The notes beneath the pieces were generated by a model that was given only the letters and a program-made list of their open reading frames with translations, ran no database searches and was not told where the DNA came from. A stretch of 54,293 nucleotides of DNA from CAYRFQ01 sp964423615 (GTDB taxonomy: Bacteria > Planctomycetota > Planctomycetia > Gemmatales > Gemmataceae), in the NCBI GenBank assembly GCA_964423615.1, contig CAYRFQ010000044.1, positions 1 to 54,293 on the forward strand, read 5' to 3'. Of the stretch, positions 1 to 8,218 are shown in pieces. A program made the translations under genes and the position numbers. How positions within the stretch are numbered: the first letter of the stretch is position 1; the number at the start of each line of letters is the position of its first letter.

Positions 1-58
1 GGAGAACAAGAGGACGAACGACTGTCAACACTTTATTCTCGGACACCCTCCTAGAGAG

Positions 59-1540
59 TCACTTAAACGTGACCTTAACACGGGCCATCATCGGCCGCGA
101 CTTATTGCTGGTCATATCCGTCATGCGAAGCTCGAACTGGAAACCGTGCCCCGCAGGAAGCCCCTTGAGGTCGATAGTGGCGTCTGCCTTGTCGATCTGT
201 TTGGCAAAGCCCTTACGTTGCTTGTAGGTCTCTTTGACCTCTTGCCAATTCGTCCAGCGATCAATCTTGCCGTCATTATCAACATCCACGCCAACGCGAG
301 CTTCTACTTTTTCGACCCACGGCCCGAGACTGACATAATCCGTGCGTTGCTGAGTGACTAAGTAGAACTTTCCTTCAGCAAAACCGATGTCTGGGTCTGG
401 GTGACCTTTGCCGATGTTGTCACACCAAGTGAACGGAACATCAAGGCTCGGACTGCTGAACCACCCAACACTCATGGCATGTCCACCAACTGGATCATAA
501 TCACCAAACAAATAATAGCGACCCCCAACACAAATAGGAGCCCAGTCCCCAAAGGCTTCTTGCTCCGGCTTGTGAATCATATATTTGCCGATGTTCGTCT
601 TCCACTTGGGGTGTTGTTTCCAGTGCGGGTGTCTGTAGGTACCAAACTTGCCGGTCGGCTTCGTTCGCTTGTCGATGGCAGGGGCCAAAATCTTGAAATC
701 GCCGATGCCGTCCTTGCTGACTGCGTGTCCTGCCAGTGGTGAGTCCCAGGAGCGTTTGCTCGCATTAATAGGGCTCCAGTCTTCGTAGAACACATGAAAA
801 CGTCCTTTGAGGTCTCGGATCATGCCGCAGTCCGAACCGTCCGAGGGATCCTTGAAGGCGATGCCTTTGTTGGTTCCAGGTTTGCCGTCGGTCAAGTCGT
901 CGTCGATGTAGAGGTGTGGGTCTTGGTCGTTGGGATAGTCGTAGTAGATGTAAACCTTGCCATCAACGTACTCGGCGGTCGTTACCCATCGGGAGAATTT
1001 TTCCGTGACCGGCCCGTGGTGGACCCAATGGACCATGTCTCGGCTTTGCCACGCATGGTAGCCTCCCTTGCTGCGTTTAAGCCCTCCCGGGGCGTCAAAC
1101 TGGTTCGGAAATGGTGTAGTTCTCAAAGGAACATCAAAACCCTTGAGGTTGGCCGGTTTCGCTTGGAACTTCGGCCCGCGTTTACCCCTTCCGTAGCGAC
1201 CGAACATCCAGTAATTTTTCGGACCGATACAAAGGAGTACGGGAGCATCGCCAAGATTGGAAGGGCCAACATTGGCCACTGGCTGCCAGTTCTGCCAAAG
1301 AGGGGACTGCTCCAAAACAATGGACTTTGCCGAACGTTTGTTGTCAAACCGCTTCAACTTACTTCGGAATGTCGCGGTCTTCGCCGTTGGGATAACCGTG
1401 CCCCCTTTGATCGTCACATTCTTGGACGAACCAACGGCAGCAGTCCACTCCGACTGGGTATCCACTGACCAATCCTCAGCACGAGCAAACGAGCCAATCA
1501 CCAAGACGAGAGAGGCGAAGAAACAGATCGTTCGGTACAC
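59..1540 (-). CDS. secreted beta-propeller glycoside-hydrolase-like protein
   Basis: 493 aa with a classic signal peptide (residues 1-21, hydrophobic FFASLVLVIGSF core, cleavage after ARA), so exported. The middle (about 85-400) has the blade-like repeats of GH43/GH117-type five-bladed propellers: W/F-rich strands such as YWMFGRYGRG, VYIYYDYPND, RFHVFYEDW, YYLFGDYDPVGG and FYLVTQQRTD, and the HVW-type phrase SRDMVHWVHHGP. A calcium-loop-like DVDNDGKID lies near residue 420, ahead of a beta-rich C-terminus. The substrate cannot be told from sequence; a role on plant or algal polysaccharide would be the family expectation. It is transcribed leftwards, 131 nt downstream of the methyltransferase gene. 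I am confident it is a real exported protein and moderately confident of the propeller fold. Confidence 0.75.
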   Translation of the reverse strand: MYRTICFFASLVLVIGSFARAEDWSVDTQSEWTAAVGSSKNVTIKGGTVIPTAKTATFRSKLKRFDNKRSAKSIVLEQSPLWQNWQPVANVGPSNLGDAPVLLCIGPKNYWMFGRYGRGKRGPKFQAKPANLKGFDVPLRTTPFPNQFDAPGGLKRSKGGYHAWQSRDMVHWVHHGPVTEKFSRWVTTAEYVDGKVYIYYDYPNDQDPHLYIDDDLTDGKPGTNKGIAFKDPSDGSDCGMIRDLKGRFHVFYEDWSPINASKRSWDSPLAGHAVSKDGIGDFKILAPAIDKRTKPTGKFGTYRHPHWKQHPKWKTNIGKYMIHKPEQEAFGDWAPICVGGRYYLFGDYDPVGGHAMSVGWFSSPSLDVPFTWCDNIGKGHPDPDIGFAEGKFYLVTQQRTDYVSLGPWVEKVEARVGVDVDNDGKIDRWTNWQEVKETYKQRKGFAKQIDKADATIDLKGLPAGHGFQFELRMTDMTSNKSRPMMARVKVTFK

Positions 1541-1580
1541 TTGCGTTTTCCTTTAACACTGTGAAAGCGGCAGCGAAGTT

Positions 1581-1619
1581 GGCCGTCTGACTGGCGTTGG
1601 ATCAGTCAAGCAGACGGCC
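1581..1619 (-). terminator. hairpin between methyltransferase and glycosidase-like gene
   Basis: GGCCGTCTG (1581-1589) and CAGACGGCC (1611-1619) form a perfect 9-bp stem around a 21-nt loop, 53 nt past the methyltransferase stop. There is no clean T-run on either strand, so a Rho-independent terminator is only a possibility; the hairpin could equally stabilise the upstream mRNA. Confidence 0.35.
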
Positions 1620-1671
1620 CTTTGTCAACACTCCGCTGGCGCCTTCGAAAATGGGGAGAAGCTGTCCGCTC

Positions 1672-2949
1672 TCATTTCACCAGCCGCAAGACAACCACCA
1701 AACCGTGTCCCACTCCAAGTCCTTGTTGCAAGTTTCGCTCCAGAGCTTGGAGCGTGTAGGCCAGTTGGGGTTCGAGGATGTTCGCCCGGGGATCGCCGAA
1801 GCCCATCCAGTTGATGTCGTTAATGACTCGGTCCATACTCATCAAAGCGAACTGCAAAGGTGCCGGGAACTTGCTCCAACCCTTCACTTCGGTGAGGCGC
1901 AAAGCTTTCTCGACGCGTTTCTGAGTGAACTCAACGAGGGTGTTCCAGCACTGGATGTATTTCCGCAGGAAGGCCGTTACCGGTGCGCCGTCGGGAACAA
2001 TGGAGGGGTCGAGGAGCAAGCTCGGAAGGTGGGTTCGCCTGTGATCTTCCAGAAGCAAATTGATCTTCGACCGGATCGACGGGATCTCTGAGTTGAATTC
2101 TTGAGTGTCTGAGTGTCGTCCGATCAAGATAGACCGATCGGCCTGGACTGGCACTGCATACTCGTAACCCGACTTGGCGTTCACCTCATCGATGAGCAGA
2201 GGAATTTCGGCACCGGCCCAAAAGCGAATCGGGAAGAACTCGGCTTTGGCCATGGCCTCCTCGTCGCCCAGGTACAGGTAACTCATGGTGTAGTGGGTAT
2301 ACTTCTCTTCTTCTGTTTCGGCAGACCAGTACCTGGGCCATTCCAGCGAGTACCGCCCCAGGAGATCGAGCACGACCAGGCTACCGTTCATGCCGTGTTC
2401 GGCGATGTCGGCCAACAAGTTCACGAGGTTATGCCGCTGCAAGTGAGAGAGCGACCCATACGACGAATAGTAAATGTGGAAGGGTTCTTCTTCCGACTTG
2501 ATGTTCGCCAAACCTTCGTTGAGATCGTGCTTCTCGAAACGAATATTGCTCCGGTGGGCGTAGTTTTTACGGCCACGCTCGACCATGGCCTCACTCAAAT
2601 CGATGCCGTGGTAATACAGCGAGTCTTCCGGGAGAAGCCAATCGTGAGCCTCTTCCAGACTCAAGTGGTCGCGTTCCAACCGGGTCAAGTTGTCGTACCC
2701 TTGCCCCGATCCACATCCAAGATCTAACACACGTACGTGTGTACTGATGTCGTCGAGCAACGAACTAATCGGGTCAAGCAGAGCGATCCGGGTTGTTTGG
2801 TCTTCCCAATACAGGCGGGCATTGTCGAACTTGCCGAGTAAGTTGGCCGTGTATGTATTGTAACTCCCCTGACTGACAGCTTCTCTGTAAGTTCGTTCGC
2901 CCTGTGAGTGGTGATTGTTTGCGGTCTCAAGCATTGTGTCAGCCTCCAA
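1672..2949 (-). CDS. class I SAM-dependent methyltransferase
   Basis: 425 aa. The Rossmann motif I VLDLGCGSGQG (about 73-83) and the acidic post-strand-2 motif YHGIDLSEAMVERGR (about 113-127) are the SAM-binding signature. FEKHDLN is motif II-like and LVVLDLLGRYSLEWPRYW contributes the later strand. The C-terminal 150 residues are helical and unlike common methyltransferases; they probably hold the substrate-specific part. The substrate is unknown. Start: ATG at 2949 gives MEADTMLETANN; the second Met (2934) is also possible. It is followed by the secreted glycosidase-like gene on the same strand, but the 131-nt gap with a hairpin argues against tight coupling. Confidence 0.85.
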   Translation of the reverse strand: MEADTMLETANNHHSQGERTYREAVSQGSYNTYTANLLGKFDNARLYWEDQTTRIALLDPISSLLDDISTHVRVLDLGCGSGQGYDNLTRLERDHLSLEEAHDWLLPEDSLYYHGIDLSEAMVERGRKNYAHRSNIRFEKHDLNEGLANIKSEEEPFHIYYSSYGSLSHLQRHNLVNLLADIAEHGMNGSLVVLDLLGRYSLEWPRYWSAETEEEKYTHYTMSYLYLGDEEAMAKAEFFPIRFWAGAEIPLLIDEVNAKSGYEYAVPVQADRSILIGRHSDTQEFNSEIPSIRSKINLLLEDHRRTHLPSLLLDPSIVPDGAPVTAFLRKYIQCWNTLVEFTQKRVEKALRLTEVKGWSKFPAPLQFALMSMDRVINDINWMGFGDPRANILEPQLAYTLQALERNLQQGLGVGHGLVVVLRLVK

Positions 2950-3698
2950 GGTGTTGTGAAATAATTCCAGTCATGACGTTCCTTCGCCTAGACATCATTC
3001 AAGCAGACACGCCTAACGCCTCGGAAAGAGATCAAACTCGGCGTCTCGGCTCATTCCGTTAGAAAAAAGAGAACTTCGAAATCGGAAAGTTGAACTGGCT
3101 TCCCTAGAACCCAACGAAGTTCCGGCAGGGAGTTCTGCACCCCTCAAGCTTGGGTTCGGATGAACGAGTGAGGGGAGGTCCTAGTCAATTGGGTGTTGGC
3201 AGTCGGTCATCACCGACGTGGCTTTTGTTTCGCCTTTTCGTCGCATCCTGGCGAGCCCACGCATGATTTCTTTCGGCTTGCGTCTCTAGATAAGTTACTT
3301 AATCACTCGCAAATTCAGATTGGAAATCGTGTCGTGTCAAGTAGTTGTAGAAGTTTGGCTTATGTTCGTCAAGACGGGGACCATTCGAGAAGTCTCGGAC
3401 AACATCTGGGCGGTGCGTTTATGCGGAATACGAGTAGCAACTTGGAGCTTCCGACAGCCTCCTTTCTCGCATCCGAACGACCTTTGGGCAAATGCGTGTG
3501 ACATTTTCGCGATGGTCCTGGGACTAGGTTTAGCAACGACGACCCCATGGCACGCTCGACGATCCTCTTCTTGAGAAATTTCCTCAGATCCCCTGTCTCG
3601 ACTTGTTTGTCCCGAATACCATAACGGGGTAAATCTTCTTCGCTTTTTTGCCTCTTTGCCGAGTGCTTCGGTTACTCTCCCATTACAAGGAGTACCCC
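2950..3698. other. intergenic, divergent promoter region
   Basis: About 750 nt between the methyltransferase (leftward) and yceH (rightward). Several short ORFs on both strands lack ribosome binding sites and recognisable sequence. It should contain both promoters, but I see no convincing -35/-10 pair, RNA gene or repeat. Confidence 0.5.
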
Positions 3699-4538
3699 AT
3701 GTCTTCGGAAACTCCTCCGGAACAACCGACACTGGAAACAAATTGGCCGCTCCTCGACCAGTTCGAACGGCGTGTCATTGGTGTCTTGGTCGAAAAATCC
3801 AAGACAACACCCGACTCCTATCCGATGACCATGAACGCCATCATCTCGGGATGCAACCAAAAGAGTAATCGCGATCCTCAGATGAACATGGACGACATAG
3901 ACACCGAGAACGCTTTATTGAACCTGAAAGAGAAGAAACTCACAACAAAAATTGTCGGTGTCGGTCGAACCGACAAGTGGCGACACAACGTTTACGAAGA
4001 GTGGGAGGTGGGCAAATTCGAACTCGCTGTCCTTTGCGAGCTGTTGCTACGCGGACCACAAACCGAGGGCGAACTCCGCACTCGGGCAAGTCGCATGAAC
4101 AAGATCGAAGACCTGGACGCCTTACGCGCGATCCTCGACAAACTCGAAACTCGAAAGATGGTATTGTATCTGACTCCGAAGGGACGTCGAGGAACAGTCG
4201 TCACACACCTGTTCTATTCGGAAGGCGAATTGGAGTTCGTCAAAGCCCACTTCGAAAGCAAGTTGGATAGTCCATCTCCAAGTCCCTCACGATCCAGTAG
4301 CCCTGGCGGAGTCCAACTGACCGCGTTGGAAACGACGCACGCGGAACTGCGAGAGCGACTCGACGACCTCGAGAAGGAAAACACCCATCTCAGCGAGAAA
4401 ATGAATTCGCTCGAGAAGAACTCCCACAAAGCCAATGCGGAAGCTACCCTCCTGCGCGACAAAGTCCAAGCCCTGGAAACGGAATTAGCTAACCTCCGAG
4501 AAGAGTTCCTGGGCTTGAAAAAAGAACTCGGCGGGTAG
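3699..4538 (+). CDS. yceH: YceH family (DUF480) protein
   Basis: 279 aa from the ATG at 3699, chosen because AAGGAG (3687-3692) sits 6 nt ahead of it; an upstream in-frame start at 3648 has no such site. The N-terminus matches the YceH winged-helix family (ERRVIGVLVEKSKTTPDSYP, then NAIISGCNQKSNRDP, and VLCELLLRGPQTEGELRTRA for the second winged helix). The last about 90 residues, after a Ser/Pro linker (SPSPSPSRSSSPGG), form a heptad-rich coiled coil (about 190-278), longer than in the E. coli protein. The family is thought to be DNA- or protein-binding, with no settled function. Monocistronic here. Confidence 0.9.
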   Translation: MSSETPPEQPTLETNWPLLDQFERRVIGVLVEKSKTTPDSYPMTMNAIISGCNQKSNRDPQMNMDDIDTENALLNLKEKKLTTKIVGVGRTDKWRHNVYEEWEVGKFELAVLCELLLRGPQTEGELRTRASRMNKIEDLDALRAILDKLETRKMVLYLTPKGRRGTVVTHLFYSEGELEFVKAHFESKLDSPSPSPSRSSSPGGVQLTALETTHAELRERLDDLEKENTHLSEKMNSLEKNSHKANAEATLLRDKVQALETELANLREEFLGLKKELGG

Positions 4539-4928
4539 CTTCCTGAGCTAGTCGGATCCCATCTCCTTCAATTCCTTCTGACAGCATTGAGCTCAAACCG
4601 GATAAACTTCACACTTTGCCCCATTCTGTTCGCTCAAAGTCTTTCGAAGATAAAAGTCCGTTCTGACTTCGGTCGTTTTTGCCTCTCGACTTCACAGCGG
4701 GATTACGTTTCACTCTTTGTTCCCACCCAATCGCTCCCCAAAAAGGCAAAACCCACAGTTGCCAATCATCACAGGGGCGCCTAACATGATCGTTAGCCCT
4801 GACTAACAGAAGGTTTTGTCATCCCGAATAAAATCATTTGGGTTGGCAACGGATCGAATTAGTAGGCATGAACTGGTTGGAAAATCATGATAATCGGCGC
4901 GACGAGTCTGCCGACAAGGAGTTTCCGC
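4539..4928. other. intergenic upstream of DUF1559 gene
   Basis: About 390 nt with no ORF of coding character. The right end provides the ribosome site of the DUF1559 gene. No hairpin followed by T-run was found after yceH. Confidence 0.45.
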
Positions 4929-6002
4929 ATGCGAGCGAGGCAACGCAGAGGCTTTACCCTCATCGAACTTCTCGTAGTGATCGGCATCATTAGTGTCTTG
5001 GTTGGTTTGCTGCTTCCGGCTGTCCAAAAGGTCCGGGCAGCCGCCAATCGCACGCAATGTCAGAACAACCTCAAGCAACTGGGGCTTGCGTTACATGGTT
5101 ATCACGACACCTACGATCGCTTTCCACCTGGGTATTCTGCTTATCCGACGCGAAACGGTACCGGACCAGCTTCGGCGAACATCGATCCGTTGACCTGGGA
5201 TGCGGCCCCGGGATGGGGTTGGGGAGCGAGGTTGCTTCCACACCTCGAACAAGGAAACATCACCTCGCAAATCGATTTCAATCGACCGATCTGGGACCCG
5301 GCCTACCGCGACTTGATCGAGTTGTCGATTCCTGCCTTCCTGTGTCCAACAGCTTCGGGTCCAGAAGACGCCTTCGTCGTCCAAGCCGAAGATACTTCAC
5401 CGTTGACTGTTCCAACAGGCAGCCAAGTTCGGTTAGGACGCTCGCACTATGTGGCCAGTCACGGTCAAGAGTCGTGTTGGGGCGAATGCGGAGCCGCCCG
5501 AACTGGTGTCGTCTTCACGAACATCTACACGAGCGAAACGAAGACGATTACTGTCAATGGAGATGTCTCCCGAGTGGCCGACGGACCGTTTTATCGGAAT
5601 TCAAAAACGGCCATACGAAACATCAAGGACGGAACTTCGACGACGATTTTTCTCGGTGAGCATTCATCGGCGTTGAGCGATAAAACATGGGTGGGAGTGA
5701 TCCCCGGAGCATACACGCATCCACAGTTTTCCTCGCCGGAGAATGGCCCGGATGCGGCTGCCACACTCGTGTTGGTTCATGCTGGACCTTCTGGCGGCGA
5801 ACTCGATATCACCGGTTTTCCGATCATCCATCCCGTTAACTTTCCAACCTACCACGTCGGCCAAATGTATTCCGAACACTCTGGCGGTGGGAATGTATGT
5901 ATGGGCGATGGTTCGGTTCGATTCATCTCCAACAACATCAAGCTCCTTACGTTCGCTGAACTTTCGAGCATGGACGAAGGTGAGGCCATTGGAGAGTACT
6001 AA
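4929..6002 (+). CDS. DUF1559 protein with prepilin-like N-terminus
   Basis: 357 aa. Start ATG 4929 has AAGGAG (4916-4921) 7 nt upstream, giving MRARQRRGFTLIELLVVIGI: a short basic leader, the prepilin peptidase site G8-F9, and the hydrophobic helix of type IV pilin-like proteins. Typical DUF1559 landmarks follow: AVQKVRAAANRTQCQNNLKQ, GYHDTYDRFPPG, and the C-terminal H-x-GGGNVCMGDGSVRFIS signature (about residue 325). This family is massively expanded in planctomycetes and is thought to be exported and processed like pseudopilins. Followed after 3 nt by a lipoprotein gene, the usual arrangement for the family. Confidence 0.95.
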   Translation: MRARQRRGFTLIELLVVIGIISVLVGLLLPAVQKVRAAANRTQCQNNLKQLGLALHGYHDTYDRFPPGYSAYPTRNGTGPASANIDPLTWDAAPGWGWGARLLPHLEQGNITSQIDFNRPIWDPAYRDLIELSIPAFLCPTASGPEDAFVVQAEDTSPLTVPTGSQVRLGRSHYVASHGQESCWGECGAARTGVVFTNIYTSETKTITVNGDVSRVADGPFYRNSKTAIRNIKDGTSTTIFLGEHSSALSDKTWVGVIPGAYTHPQFSSPENGPDAAATLVLVHAGPSGGELDITGFPIIHPVNFPTYHVGQMYSEHSGGGNVCMGDGSVRFISNNIKLLTFAELSSMDEGEAIGEY

Positions 6003-6005
6003 GCC

Positions 6006-6368
6006 ATGAACTGCTCGAGCCGTAGACAAAATTGGTTCTCGGGACAAAGCCCCAACAACAAGGTGACATTGCTCAGTTTGTTCTCAATCAGTGTCTTCGC
6101 CGTTCTGTTCATCCAGGGTTGTGGCTACGGAAAGGTGAGCCCCAAAGCCTATGAGTACGCCAAGGCTCTGCATTCGATTTGTGACAGGCAGGACGAAACA
6201 CGTCTGGAGAAACTCGCGAAGATGCTGGAACAATCCAAGGCGAAAGATGAGATCTCCGACCAAGAATTTCGGTGGCTCGATGACATCGTGGCGCAAGGTC
6301 GTCAAAGACAGTGGAAGCGCGCAACAGACAATGCTCGCCGAATGATGAAGGATCAAGTCCAGAAGTAA
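6006..6368 (+). CDS. small lipoprotein downstream of DUF1559 gene
   Basis: 120 aa, ATG 3 nt after the DUF1559 stop, so almost certainly co-transcribed. Residues about 21-38 are hydrophobic and end in FIQGCGYG, a plausible lipobox with the lipidated Cys near residue 39. The remaining about 80 residues are charged and predicted helical (KAYEYAKALHSICDRQDET, DQEFRWLDDIVAQGR). Small helical lipoproteins of this kind commonly follow DUF1559 genes in planctomycetes; their role is unknown. A direct partnership with the pseudopilin-like neighbour is inference. Confidence 0.8.
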   Translation: MNCSSRRQNWFSGQSPNNKVTLLSLFSISVFAVLFIQGCGYGKVSPKAYEYAKALHSICDRQDETRLEKLAKMLEQSKAKDEISDQEFRWLDDIVAQGRQRQWKRATDNARRMMKDQVQK

Positions 6369-6535
6369 ACGAGGAAAGATGGTATTGAGAGCTGCGGCTA
6401 AAGTAGCAGACACACTCGGTGTGCCGTCGCCAATCGGACGACAGTAGCAGGCATGCTCGGAACACCAGATCAAGGACTGTCGGCTTTTTCCAGTTCTCCC
6501 CTCAAGCGGGCTCCGGACTTGGATTGATGTCCGTT

Positions 6536-6612
6536 TCGTAGTTACACGCGGCTCGCGTGTACTTTGTCTGGGCCGAGTTCGCAGGGTACACGCGAGCCGC
6601 GTGTAACTACGA
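6536..6612. repeat. 27-bp inverted repeat, each arm itself a hairpin
   Basis: Perfect 27-nt arms at 6536-6562 and 6586-6612 around a 23-nt spacer. Inside each arm TACACGCG and CGCGTGTA form an 8-bp stem over a 3-nt loop (GCT left, AGC right). The structure can fold as one long hairpin or as two side-by-side hairpins. It lies in the 461-nt gap (6369-6829) between the lipoprotein gene and the next signal-peptide protein; nothing else was found in that gap. It resembles REP/MITE-type elements more than a terminator, since no T-run follows. Confidence 0.85.
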
Positions 6613-6829
6613 CAAACACAAAAAACTGGACATCAATCAGTTCTGCGTTCCTTGGTCAACAGATCATCTGCCAGACTTTTGGTCCCTGTTTCCGAAATCC
6701 GATCTCCGATCTCCATTGCCCTCGAATCTACTCTTGACGGCATCCACCATTTCTGATCTAAGCCCCGATCTTACTACAACGACAACCGTCAGAAAGACGT
6801 CAACGCGCCACCCCTAGCGGAGAGTGTGT

Positions 6830-8155
6830 ATGAGGACCTTGTACATAACGTGCGCGATCATGGTTTTCCCTCCCGCAATCTGGGGGCAGGGTTTCGCCGA
6901 GCAGCGAACATTTCAACCCGTTCCCTTGACTCCGGTTCCGAATGCGGAGCCTCGAAACTTGCCAGAGAGCGTCGTACGCCAGGCGAACCAACGACCGCCC
7001 ATCACCATCGTTCGCAAGAATACCGACCCAGCCAAAACGCTCACGCGCTTCGATCCCCAGCAAGCTCAGGCTCGTTGGGTTCAGGGGCGTTGGGAAGTCC
7101 AGGCGGGAACCGTTTGGCTCAAAGATTGTGGCCGTGATCGAGTCCTTGCCCGGGATTGCTGTGATCTCATTCGAGCCCTGGGAGTGAATCAACGAGGAAC
7201 CATTGGAACCCCGTATCCCATCATGGAGTACTGGCTCACCAACGGAAAAGCCCCTCAGACCGTTAGTACGCGGATGCGACTTTGGAATATCGATTTACAG
7301 AGTCTTCGCGCTGTCGAGGTCTCCGAAGATTGGTGCGTGGCGGATAAAAAGAAGATCTATTTCAACTTCGGTCGCAACCGTCAAGACGCTCTCCAGGCCG
7401 TCGCCGTTATCGAAAAGTATGGTTTCGATCGAGTCGGATATCTGGGTTCGCCGCGCCCCGTCATGATCTACTTTCTCGGTGGCCGAAACACACATACCAC
7501 ACGACGAGTTGGAAACAACCAACCGTCCGGGACGGTTTTCGGTGGCAAGTTCCGAGACCCGGCCTCTGGACAAAAGCCCGACACCGTTCGTGGCTCAACA
7601 ACTCCCAAAGAGCCTTCCGGGCCAGTCGTGGGGGACCTGTATCTCAAGCATCTGGCTCGAAGTGTCAAGCAACTCTCGGCCCCGGTTCGTTCCGGCGGCA
7701 CGAACGTTCGCTTCGACCCGAAACACCTGCTCCTTCGCCAACAAAATGGCGCTTGGAAAGTTTTCACGCGGAATAACGTCCTGGCCGATTTCGGTCCCGA
7801 CGTTCGGGCCGCCCAAGATTTTTTGCAACTCGCGCGGTATTACCGAATCAATCAGCAAGTCTGGGTCGAGAATCATCCCGAGAAGGTGTGCTACTTCCTT
7901 TCCAATGGCCGTGCTCCTCGCGGACTTCGGTTTGGGCTCTCGGGCCAACGCTTCCAGCCACACTTGGTCAAACTCAAACGACTAGGCAAGCACTATTACC
8001 TTGCCGTCGAAGATCAGCCTCTTCTGTACGTCAGTGAGCACAAAGAATCCGCCGAACAACTCGTGGCCGCCATCCGACGCTATCGCTTTGACTTCCTTGT
8101 TCGTATCGGAACCACGGCGGAATCCTCCCTGCCGTTGTTCGTCCGATCTCGGTAG
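6830..8155 (+). CDS. secreted protein with A-B-A'-B' internal repeat
   Basis: 441 aa. Start ATG 6830 has GGAG (6819-6822) 7 nt upstream; a GTG two codons earlier is less likely. Signal peptide at 1-22. Four units of about 70 residues follow. Unit 1 (73-142) and unit 3 (294-363) have the same length, begin RFDP and end NG(K/R)AP, with WEV/WKV, LKDCG/LADFG and YWLTNG/YFLSNG aligned. Units 2 (about 150-219) and 4 (about 372-441) share a V.D....Y...G.....A...V..I..Y.FD core. Units 2 and 3 are separated by a Pro/Gly-rich linker (220-290). The pattern indicates duplication of an A-B pair. I regard it as a planctomycete hypothetical family of unknown function. Confidence 0.8.
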   Translation: MRTLYITCAIMVFPPAIWGQGFAEQRTFQPVPLTPVPNAEPRNLPESVVRQANQRPPITIVRKNTDPAKTLTRFDPQQAQARWVQGRWEVQAGTVWLKDCGRDRVLARDCCDLIRALGVNQRGTIGTPYPIMEYWLTNGKAPQTVSTRMRLWNIDLQSLRAVEVSEDWCVADKKKIYFNFGRNRQDALQAVAVIEKYGFDRVGYLGSPRPVMIYFLGGRNTHTTRRVGNNQPSGTVFGGKFRDPASGQKPDTVRGSTTPKEPSGPVVGDLYLKHLARSVKQLSAPVRSGGTNVRFDPKHLLLRQQNGAWKVFTRNNVLADFGPDVRAAQDFLQLARYYRINQQVWVENHPEKVCYFLSNGRAPRGLRFGLSGQRFQPHLVKLKRLGKHYYLAVEDQPLLYVSEHKESAEQLVAAIRRYRFDFLVRIGTTAESSLPLFVRSR

Positions 8156-8171
8156 GTCGCTCCAGTGTGTG

Positions 8172-8177
8172 TATAAT
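8172..8177 (+). promoter_or_regulatory. candidate -10 box
   Basis: A perfect TATAAT lies 41 nt ahead of the ATG at 8219. There is no good -35 hexamer 16-18 nt upstream, so this is a candidate only. It would separate transcription of the coiled-coil protein from the repeat protein before it. Confidence 0.35.
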
Positions 8178-8218
8178 AGACGCGTGGAAAGAAATACCTA
8201 TCTGAAGGAAGCGAATCC

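Noticed and set aside
1..20. GGAGAACAAGAGGACGAACG as a further GGGAACAG-type repeat
   Set aside because: Only weakly similar and cut by the window edge.
2113..2727. 204-codon plus-strand ORF
   Set aside because: Antisense to the methyltransferase, which carries clear SAM motifs.
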